From Gammaproteobacteria bacterium (GTDB taxonomy: Bacteria; Pseudomonadota; Gammaproteobacteria; Xanthomonadales; Rhodanobacteraceae), in contig VBNZ01000047.1 in assembly GCA_005877675.1 (NCBI GenBank), forward strand, positions 1-8,079: a stretch of DNA of 8,079 nt, written 5' to 3'. The notes below the pieces were generated by a model. That model saw nothing but the letters and a program-made list of their open reading frames with translations. It did not search any database and had not been told where the DNA came from. Position 1 is the first letter of the stretch. Every line of letters begins with the position of its first letter. Positions 1 to 4,687 of the stretch are shown here, piece after piece. A program made the position numbers and the translations under genes.

Positions 1-68
1 TCACTTCACCCATGCGGTCAACCGTCCGACGATCAACCCCCGGATACCTCACACCCCTCCCCGCCCGC

Positions 69-77
69 TTTATATCA
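69..77 (-). promoter_or_regulatory. Possible extended -10 element for a leftward gene beyond the window
   Basis: Read on the minus strand, this site is TGATATAAA. It matches an extended -10 (TGn followed by a hexamer five of six like TATAAT) in otherwise GC-rich sequence. A minus-strand ATG at 13-11 lies downstream and could begin a gene that runs out of the window, but only four codons are visible. I see no good -35. Apart from this, 1-112 holds nothing I recognise. Confidence 0.2.
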
Positions 78-134
78 GGAATCGCCGGCAGTCGGCATCT
101 GTTGAGGGAACTGTGAACAAGTTTAGCGTTCCCC

Positions 135-254
135 GCGAGGCAGGATGCCTCGCTCGCGAAATCGAGCACGAAAGTGTTCGATTCGACGAAGTCGAGTCCG
201 GGCGTGTAACGGACTCGACGTGTCTGAAAAAGTCCAGGATGGACTTCTTCAGAC
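135..254. repeat. Array of four consecutive hairpins downstream of alr
   Basis: Four inverted repeats follow one another with few bases between them. H1 (135-142/146-153) has a perfect 8-bp stem, GCGAGGCA/TGCCTCGC, and a 3-base loop. H2 (161-169/174-182) pairs 8 of 9 bases around a GAAA loop. H3 (191-200/210-219) is a perfect 10-bp stem, GTCGAGTCCG/CGGACTCGAC, with a 9-base loop. H4 (222-235/241-254) pairs 13 of 14 bases around a 5-base loop. The array begins 11 bases past the alr stop codon, so alr transcripts would run into H4 first. It may act as a terminator or 3'-end stabiliser, or be a composite intergenic repeat. There is no clear T-tract after the alr-proximal hairpin. An 88-codon plus-strand reading frame starting at 113 crosses the array and runs into antisense alr; I do not regard it as a gene. 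Confidence 0.7.
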
Positions 255-265
255 CATCCTTAGAC

Positions 266-1363
266 TCACGATTCGTCCTCGACGAACAGCACGCGTCGCG
301 TCATGCCGCAGGTGAGATCGTAGGAAATCGTGCCGGCATGCGCGGCGATCGTCTCGACCGGCAGCTCGCGGCCCCATAGGGCGACGCGGTCGCCGACCTG
401 CGCATGCGGCACCCGGCGCAGATCGATCGTGACGAGATCCATCGATACTCGACCGACGATCGACGCCGGCGCGCCATTGACGAGCACCGGCGTGCCCGCG
501 CGCGCGCTGCGCGGATAGCCGTCGCCGTAGCCGATCGCCGCCACGCCGACGGTCATGTCCTCCGGGCATTCCCAGGTCGCGGCGTAACCGATGCGTTCAC
601 CCTTGCGTATACTTTTTATCGAAATCAATTTGGTCGACAAGGTCATTGCAGGCTCGAAGCCGAGATCGGCGCCGCATTTGCCTTCGACGACCGACAGGCC
701 GTAGAGCAGGCCGCCGACTCTGACCCAGTCGCCGCGCGCTGCGGGCCAGCCGAGCAGGCCCGCCGAGTTCGCGAGCGCGCGTGCGCCCGCGAGCGTGCGC
801 GTGGCGGCATCGAACGATTCGATCTGCTGCGCCGTGAGCGCGTTGTCGAATTCGTCCGATGCGGCGAAATGCGTCGTCAGCACGATATCGGGAGAGACAT
901 TCGCCAGCGCGCGCAACTGCGCATGAACCTGTTCGGCGGCCTCGGGCGCGAAGCCGAGGCGATGCATGCCGGTGTCGAGCTTGAGCCACACGCGCAGCGG
1001 GCGTCCGCTGGATTCGAAGGTCGCCGGCTCGGCCGCAAGCCAGTCGATCTGCGACTGGTGGTGAATCACCGCATCGAGCTGCAAACGGCGGAATTCGGCC
1101 AGATCAGCCGGCTCGTCCGGTCCTGACAGCACGACGATGCGTTGCCGGTGCCCCGCTGCGCGCAGGCGCAAGCCATCGCCGAGCGCGGCGACGCCGAGCG
1201 CATCGGCATCGCCCAGCGTGCGCGCAACGCGTTCGAGTCCATGGCCGTAGCCGTCGGCCTTGACCACCGCCATCACCTTCGCACCCCCCGCGTGCTGACG
1301 CACGCGCGCGAGATTGCGGCGCAGAGCGCCGAGATGGATCGTGGCTAGGGCGGTGCGACTCAT
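266..1363 (-). CDS. alr: Alanine racemase
   Basis: This PLP-dependent enzyme interconverts L- and D-alanine in the cytoplasm and supplies D-alanine for peptidoglycan. The 365-residue product is full length for the family. Lys35, in VVKADGYGHG, is the residue expected to bind PLP. Tyr260, in RIGYAATW, matches the second catalytic base of the C-terminal domain. GYGDGYPR (278-285), the Asn199-Ser200 turn and Met309-Asp310 in VSMDLV are further family landmarks. The ATG at 1363 gives the usual N-terminus directly before the TIM barrel, with a weak GAAG-type ribosome site upstream. In many gammaproteobacteria alr lies directly after dnaB; here an ars operon and repeats lie between them, so alr probably depends on a promoter in 1364-1603 or on read-through from arsC. 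The gene looks intact. Confidence 0.97.
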   Translation of the reverse strand: MSRTALATIHLGALRRNLARVRQHAGGAKVMAVVKADGYGHGLERVARTLGDADALGVAALGDGLRLRAAGHRQRIVVLSGPDEPADLAEFRRLQLDAVIHHQSQIDWLAAEPATFESSGRPLRVWLKLDTGMHRLGFAPEAAEQVHAQLRALANVSPDIVLTTHFAASDEFDNALTAQQIESFDAATRTLAGARALANSAGLLGWPAARGDWVRVGGLLYGLSVVEGKCGADLGFEPAMTLSTKLISIKSIRKGERIGYAATWECPEDMTVGVAAIGYGDGYPRSARAGTPVLVNGAPASIVGRVSMDLVTIDLRRVPHAQVGDRVALWGRELPVETIAAHAGTISYDLTCGMTRRVLFVEDES

Positions 1364-1414
1364 TGTCTTCTTTGCTCGTCATTGCTCGCTGCACCTGCAG
1401 CTCGCCCTTCGGGC

Positions 1415-1545
1415 CATTCGCTGCGCGAATGTTCGCCTCGGCATCCTGCCTGCGCAGTCCGGCGCAAGCCGCAATCCGGTGTCCTGTCTTTATGCGACGA
1501 CTCGGAGCAACGTCGCTGGATTCCGGCTTGCGCGGGAATGACGAC
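1415..1545. repeat. REP-like palindromic repeat element between arsC and alr
   Basis: The 240-bp gap between arsC and alr is dominated by palindromes. A perfect 7-bp hairpin, CATTCGC-TGC-GCGAATG, lies at 1415-1431. A larger inverted repeat pairs 1462-1477 with 1518-1533, matching 15 of 16 bases (GCGCAAGCCGCAATCC against GCGCAAGCCGGAATCC in complement). Its right edge, read on the minus strand, is CGTCATTCCCGCGCAAGCC. I recognise this from experience as a dispersed proteobacterial intergenic repeat that yields spurious peptides such as SFPRKPESS. A GGCATCCTGCC motif at 1440-1450 also occurs in complement at 140-150 in the hairpin array beyond alr. Whether the two regions share an origin would need a genome-wide comparison. 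Confidence 0.6.
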
Positions 1546-1558
1546 ATCTGGCTATTCC

Positions 1559-1596
1559 GGGGCAGTCGCGAATCTTATCGCGTTCGCTGCCGCCCC
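1559..1596 (-). terminator. Imperfect hairpin after arsC, possible end of ars transcript
   Basis: The arms 1559-1572 and 1583-1596 pair at about 11 of 14 positions, with GGGGC and TTCGC ends, around a 10-base loop. The hairpin starts eight bases after the arsC stop codon. No run of T follows on the minus strand, so it is a weak candidate for intrinsic termination and could be only a 3'-end stabilising structure. Confidence 0.3.
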
Positions 1597-1603
1597 GTGC
1601 GCT

Positions 1604-2119
1604 TTACGCATGCCCTGTTGCGCCCTCGCCCCTGCCGATCTCCTCCAGATGCTCGCGCAGCTTCGACGCTTCGAGCTTGGCCAGCGGCAGCGCGACGAAC
1701 AGGGCAATGCGGTTCTTTAGATAGCGGAACGCAGTAGCGAACGCGGTGAGTTGCTCCATATGCGTGCCGCTGGCCACGGCGGGGTCTTCGATACCCCAAT
1801 GCGTCTTGTGCGGATGCCCGGGCCAGATCGGGCAGACTTCGCCCGCGGCGTTGTCGCAGACAGTGAAAATGAAATCCATCTGCGGCGCGCCGGGCGCATC
1901 GAACTCGTCCCAGCTTTTCGAGCGCATGCCGGCAGTCGGATAGCCGTAGCGTTCCAGCGTTTCGAGCGCAAGCGGATTGACCGCGCCCTTCGGCATGCTG
2001 CCGGCGGAGTACGCGCGGAAGCGACCCGCGCCGTCTTTCGCGAGAATGCTCTCGGCCATGATCGAGCGCGCGGAGTTGCCGGTACACAGGAACAGTACAT
2101 TGAAGATCGGATCGCTCAT
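1604..2119 (-). CDS. arsC: Arsenate reductase, low-molecular-weight phosphatase (thioredoxin-coupled) type
   Basis: This cytoplasmic enzyme reduces arsenate to arsenite, which the neighbouring channel can release. The 171-residue product has the phosphatase-like P-loop CTGNSARS at residues 12-19 with nucleophile Cys12. Cys88 and Cys96, in TVCDNAAGEVCP, fit the resolving cysteines of the thioredoxin-dependent family. The DP pair at 112-113 is the expected Asp-Pro loop. It is unrelated to the glutaredoxin-dependent ArsC of the E. coli plasmid type. The C-terminal 30 or so residues are a charged helix slightly beyond the core. Its ATG overlaps the aqpS stop codon as ATGA, so translation is probably coupled. 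It is the last gene of the ars operon. The reading frame stays open far upstream, but the P-loop spacing and the overlap fix the start at 2119. Confidence 0.95.
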   Translation of the reverse strand: MSDPIFNVLFLCTGNSARSIMAESILAKDGAGRFRAYSAGSMPKGAVNPLALETLERYGYPTAGMRSKSWDEFDAPGAPQMDFIFTVCDNAAGEVCPIWPGHPHKTHWGIEDPAVASGTHMEQLTAFATAFRYLKNRIALFVALPLAKLEASKLREHLEEIGRGEGATGHA

Positions 2120-2826
2120 GATGGTTTGCCCGCAGAGGATGTGGCTTCGACAGCCATGGCATTGGCGCGCCTGTCGCGCAGAGCCAGCGCGCGGCTGGTG
2201 GCGATCACAATGATTGCGCCGATACATTGCGCCGCGATGAAACCCGCGACATCGGCCGGACGGATGCCGGCGAAAGTGTCGGTCAGCGCGCGCGCGAGCG
2301 TCACCGCCGGATTGGCGAACGAAGTCGAGGCGGTGAACCAATACGCCGCCGTGATGTAGCTGCCGACCAGCGCGGGAATCTGCGTCGAGCGCGCGCGCTG
2401 CGCGAGCAGTATCGTCGCCAGCAGCCCCGCCGTCGCGACGATTTCGCTCAGCCACTGGCCCGCGCCGCTGCGCGCATGCGTGCCCGCCTGCAGCAGCGGC
2501 AGGTCGAACATCGCGTGCGCGATCACGACGCCGATGATCGCACCGATAAATTGCGTCACGATGTAGCCGGCGGCTTTGCGTAGCGAAAGCTCGCCGCGCC
2601 AGCACATCGTCGCGCTGACGACCGGATTGAAATGCGCGCCCGAGACCGGCGCGAGCAGCGTAATCAGTACGTAGAGTCCCGCCCCGGTCGCGAGTGAATT
2701 GGCGAGTAGCGCGACCGCAGCGTTGCCCTGCGCAAGCTGCTCGCCCATGTGGCCTGAGCCCACGACGATCGCGAGCAGTGCGGCGGTGCCGAGACCTTCG
2801 GCGAGCAAGGCGAGTTTCGCGTTCAT
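2116..2826 (-). CDS. aqpS: Aquaglyceroporin-like arsenite channel (MIP family, AqpS-like)
   Basis: This is a six-helix inner-membrane channel of the major intrinsic protein family, 236 residues long. The two half-helix motifs are present: NPV at 67-69 (in GAHFNPVV) and NPA at 172-174 (in SFANPAV). The residue after the second motif is Val175, where water channels and GlpF carry the selectivity-filter arginine. That replacement should widen the pore and suits an uncharged solute such as As(OH)3. Sinorhizobium meliloti AqpS, encoded beside arsC, lets arsenite leave by downhill movement, and the gene order here suggests the same role. The ATG at 2826 overlaps the arsN2 stop as ATGA and has AAGG just upstream; the longer in-frame ATG at 2862 would extend it back into arsN2. 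No ArsB or Acr3 pump is encoded beside it. Confidence 0.92.
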   Translation of the reverse strand: MNAKLALLAEGLGTAALLAIVVGSGHMGEQLAQGNAAVALLANSLATGAGLYVLITLLAPVSGAHFNPVVSATMCWRGELSLRKAAGYIVTQFIGAIIGVVIAHAMFDLPLLQAGTHARSGAGQWLSEIVATAGLLATILLAQRARSTQIPALVGSYITAAYWFTASTSFANPAVTLARALTDTFAGIRPADVAGFIAAQCIGAIIVIATSRALALRDRRANAMAVEATSSAGKPS

Positions 2827-3260
2827 AGCGCCTTGTGCATGCAGATCGCGCTGGCCGGGCACAGCGTGGCGAATTCGCTGGTGGATTGCAGCGCCGCAAG
2901 GGCTGTGTCGCGTGCGATTTTTACGTAGCCCAGGCGCGCAAAAAATGCGTCCGCCGTGGTCGTAAGCAAATACAATTCGGCGACGCCGGATCTGCGCGCG
3001 CGTGCCTCAACCGCGCCCACCAGCGCTTCGCCGTGACCGCCACCGCGCTGCGCCGGCGCGACGACCAGCGAGCGCAGCAGTGCCGCCGACCCATGTGGTT
3101 CGAATCCGACAGCACCACTCACCGTTGTGGAATCGGCGCCGCGCAGGACGAGAAAATGTTCAAGCTTGCCCGCATCGAGGTCGGCATTCGGCAGCCCCGC
3201 CTCGCGTAACAGTGCGGCGATCGCAGCCAGATCGCCGGCCTTGGCGAGTTCGATCAGCAT
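2823..3260 (-). CDS. arsN2: Arsenic-resistance GNAT N-acetyltransferase, ArsN2-like
   Basis: The 145-residue product is a single-domain GNAT acetyltransferase. The acetyl-CoA loop is RGGGHG at 72-77 (R-x-x-G-x-G), preceded by the strand LLRSLVVAPA at 61-70, and followed by YLLTTTADAFFARLGY at 97-112. The C-terminal LCPASAIC (133-140), with Cys134 and Cys140, resembles the ArsN2 family that I recall from ars operons. ArsN1 acetylates the organoarsenical antibiotic arsinothricin; the substrate of ArsN2-type proteins cannot be told from sequence. The ATG at 3260 overlaps the end of arsI by seven bases and gives the short N-terminus typical of GNATs. An upstream in-frame ATG at 3326 would place 22 unrelated residues inside arsI. 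There is no clear ribosome site, consistent with coupled translation. Confidence 0.85.
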   Translation of the reverse strand: MLIELAKAGDLAAIAALLREAGLPNADLDAGKLEHFLVLRGADSTTVSGAVGFEPHGSAALLRSLVVAPAQRGGGHGEALVGAVEARARRSGVAELYLLTTTADAFFARLGYVKIARDTALAALQSTSEFATLCPASAICMHKAL

Positions 3261-3742
3261 GCGCCGGGCGCGCAACAGGCAGATTTCGCGCTCGCCTTCG
3301 CGGCTTGCGGCTGCGGCACGCAGCAAGCGTTCGATGCCTCGGCTCCGGCGCTCGCAGCAACATCGTCGGTGCCATAAACCGGCACCGATCCGAGCGTATG
3401 AAAGGTTTCCCAGGCAACGCCCTGCGGATCGGTGATCCAGTATTTGTCGGAGCGCGCATAGCAGCAGGTCGTGTCGCTCTGCTCGACCATCTTCCGATCG
3501 GCGCGTTCGAGCTGATCGCGCATCGCGGTCAATTCCTGCGCGTCGTCGACCTGCAAGCCGAGATGGTTGACGCCGAGCGTGCGGTCGCGCTGCGAAATCG
3601 CGAAATTCAGGCGCGGATCGTCAAGCATCCATTTGGCATAGTCGGTCTTGCGCACGCTCGGCTCGGCGCCAAACAGGGTCGTATAGAAACCGATACTGTG
3701 TTCGAGATCGGCCACGGCGACATGTACGTGGAAGCGTTTCAT
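3254..3742 (-). CDS. arsI: ArsI-type C-As lyase (vicinal oxygen chelate dioxygenase)
   Basis: ArsI is an Fe(II)-dependent dioxygenase that cleaves the carbon-arsenic bond of trivalent methyl- and aryl-arsenicals, giving arsenite. The 162-residue product has the vicinal oxygen chelate fold. Likely metal ligands are His5 (in FHVHVAVADLE), His60 (in NHLG) and Glu112 (in WETF). The vicinal pair Cys93-Cys94 in TTCCYA is the arsenical-binding hallmark of ArsI. A further tail carries Cys140-Cys141, Cys156-Cys157 and Cys162, which may hand over or sequester arsenic. The related cadmium-inducible CadI proteins share the core, but the ars operon setting favours ArsI. The ATG at 3742 overlaps the arsR stop as ATGA and has GGAG nine bases upstream. 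An in-frame ATG at 3787 lies inside arsR and would add residues unlike the family. Confidence 0.9.
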   Translation of the reverse strand: MKRFHVHVAVADLEHSIGFYTTLFGAEPSVRKTDYAKWMLDDPRLNFAISQRDRTLGVNHLGLQVDDAQELTAMRDQLERADRKMVEQSDTTCCYARSDKYWITDPQGVAWETFHTLGSVPVYGTDDVAASAGAEASNACCVPQPQAAKASAKSACCAPGAC

Positions 3743-4086
3743 CGTTGGGTTCTCCGACGGGTGGATTGGGGTTTGGCCGGCGCACACGCGGGTCGACAGG
3801 ACTCGCCGGCGCAGCAGTTTTCGGTGAGATAGGCGATCAGGCCATTCATCGTGCCGAAATTCGCCGCATAGCGAATGAAACGCCCTTCCTGGCTGCTCAC
3901 GACGAGATCGGCGTGACTCAATTCCTTGAGATGAAACGACAATGTCGCTGGCGCGAGTTCGAGTGCAGTTGCGATCGCACCGGCAACGGCGCCTTCCGGG
4001 CCGATTTCGACCAGATGGCGGAAGATCGCGAGGCGGGATTCCTGCGCGAGTGCCGCCAACGTTGCAACAGCAGCCTTCGTTTCCAT
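3739..4086 (-). CDS. arsR: ArsR/SmtB-family arsenic-responsive repressor
   Basis: This 115-residue winged-helix repressor heads the ars operon. The DNA-binding region is at about residues 36-60 (IATALELAPATLSFHLKEL), with the wing at about 63-75 (VVSSQEGRFIRYA). It lacks the CxC of the E. coli-type sensor helix. Instead it has a C-terminal cluster, Cys91-Cys92, Cys97 and Cys101, close to the CC-x5-C arrangement of the Acidithiobacillus ferrooxidans type, so arsenite probably binds there. When arsenite binds, repression should lift. The start METKAAVATL at 4086 gives the usual N-terminus; an upstream in-frame ATG at 4146 would read through the promoter and operator. The start codon lies inside an 11-bp inverted repeat, and the predicted transcription start coincides with it. 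The stop overlaps arsI as ATGA. Confidence 0.93.
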   Translation of the reverse strand: METKAAVATLAALAQESRLAIFRHLVEIGPEGAVAGAIATALELAPATLSFHLKELSHADLVVSSQEGRFIRYAANFGTMNGLIAYLTENCCAGESCRPACAPAKPQSTRRRTQR

Positions 4087-4121
4087 ATTTCCATAATAAT
4101 CGAAATATGGAAATCTTGCAA
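4081..4121 (-). promoter_or_regulatory. ars operon promoter and ArsR operator
   Basis: On the minus strand, TTGCAA (4121-4116) is followed after 17 bp by TATTAT (4098-4093). These match the sigma-70 -35 and -10 at four and five of six positions. A perfect 11-bp inverted repeat, TTCCATATTTC/GAAATATGGAA (4081-4091 and 4102-4112, 10-bp spacer), covers the spacer, the -10 and the arsR start codon. It has the AT-rich dyad form expected of an ArsR operator in GC-rich DNA, so a bound dimer would block the promoter. The predicted transcription start, about seven bases after the -10, falls on the A of the arsR ATG (4086), implying a leaderless message. No proper ribosome site precedes that ATG. Confidence 0.75.
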
Positions 4122-4150
4122 GCAAAATAGCAACCCGGGTAGGCACCCGT

Positions 4151-4213
4151 GCCCGGATGCGTAGCGGCGAAATCCAGAAAATGTCCCCGGATTCCGCTCC
4201 GCTACATCCGGGC
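4151..4213. repeat. REP-like CCCGGAT palindrome; likely terminator for the dnaB-side transcript
   Basis: Left arm 4151-4167 (GCCCGGATGCGTAGCGG) pairs with right arm 4199-4213 (CCGCTACATCCGGGC) with a two-base bulge. A second fold pairs CCCGGAT (4186-4192) with ATCCGGG (4206-4212). Read on the minus strand, the core GTAGCCCGGATGTAGCGG resembles a dispersed intergenic repeat I know from gammaproteobacterial genomes. It begins eight bases after the stop of the 4221-4682 gene, and on that strand the inner hairpin is followed by ACATTTTC. It can therefore serve as a modest terminator that insulates the ars promoter from dnaB transcription. Confidence 0.6.
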
Positions 4214-4220
4214 TACATAG

Positions 4221-4682
4221 CTATTCGATATGGCGCCCTTCGAGGGAATTTCCGGAAAGAGGATCGAATGCGACACCGCCCGATCCACGTGGATAGACAA
4301 CTTCAAGCTCATCGATGACAAACAAATGGTGAATAAACTGGAACTCATGACTCTCTATCGTCAATTTGGATCCGTTTTTTGTCACCGTGAATCGCATGAA
4401 CTTTTCAGGTATCGACGACGGTTTCTTCTGATCCCCGTGATAACCGACGCTACTGAAAGTGCCAGAGAATCGCAGCTCTAACTCTGTAGAGTTCGCGTCC
4501 TCGGTGGCCTTGCGGCTGGGACAATAACACTTGATAACAATAGTTTGGTCGCGAGGAACAGCGATGCGTTGGACAGTAGCGTTTCGGATATAAAAATCCG
4601 TCGACGACTGTGCGGCCACGCGCATGCAAATTGCGATACACAGGAACGATAGCCATGCCCGTAGTTGGAGATGCGAGCTCAT
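4221..4682 (-). CDS. Small secreted protein of unknown function
   Basis: I do not recognise this 153-residue product. It starts with a good Sec signal peptide: Arg8, a hydrophobic core at about residues 9-20 (AWLSFLCIAICM), and a likely cleavage after Val22-Ala23-Ala24. The mature part of about 129 residues is polar and beta-rich in appearance, with one CYC motif (Cys52, Cys54) and no further helix long enough to span a membrane, so a periplasmic or exported protein is likely. Base composition is strikingly low: 21 of 60 bases are G or C in 4321-4380, against well over 60% in the neighbours, which suggests recent acquisition. The ATG lies five bases after the dnaB stop codon, so it is probably co-transcribed with dnaB. 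A palindromic repeat follows its stop. A role in arsenic resistance cannot be inferred. Confidence 0.7.
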   Translation of the reverse strand: MSSHLQLRAWLSFLCIAICMRVAAQSSTDFYIRNATVQRIAVPRDQTIVIKCYCPSRKATEDANSTELELRFSGTFSSVGYHGDQKKPSSIPEKFMRFTVTKNGSKLTIESHEFQFIHHLFVIDELEVVYPRGSGGVAFDPLSGNSLEGRHIE

Positions 4683-4687
4683 CTTGG

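Noticed and set aside
1..265. A CRISPR array or tRNA suggested by repeated stem structures
   Set aside because: The stems differ from one another in sequence, so there is no constant repeat with spacers, and no cloverleaf with a T-loop or anticodon arm can be built.
113..379. An 88-codon plus-strand frame over the hairpin array and the end of alr
   Set aside because: It is made of palindromes and antisense alr, with no recognisable ribosome site or domain.
1604..2899. A 431-codon minus-strand frame containing arsC with a long N-terminal extension
   Set aside because: The extension is an out-of-frame, Arg-rich reading of aqpS and part of arsN2. Only the last 171 residues are ArsC, and the ATGA overlap fixes its start at 2119.
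3002..3832. A 276-codon plus-strand frame opposite arsN2 and arsI
   Set aside because: It is antisense to two well-supported genes and has no domain or membrane pattern of its own.
4084..4094. A second ATG (4094-4092) just upstream of the arsR start, opening a 71-codon frame
   Set aside because: It is out of frame with arsR, lies within the -10 and operator region, and gives a product without family features.
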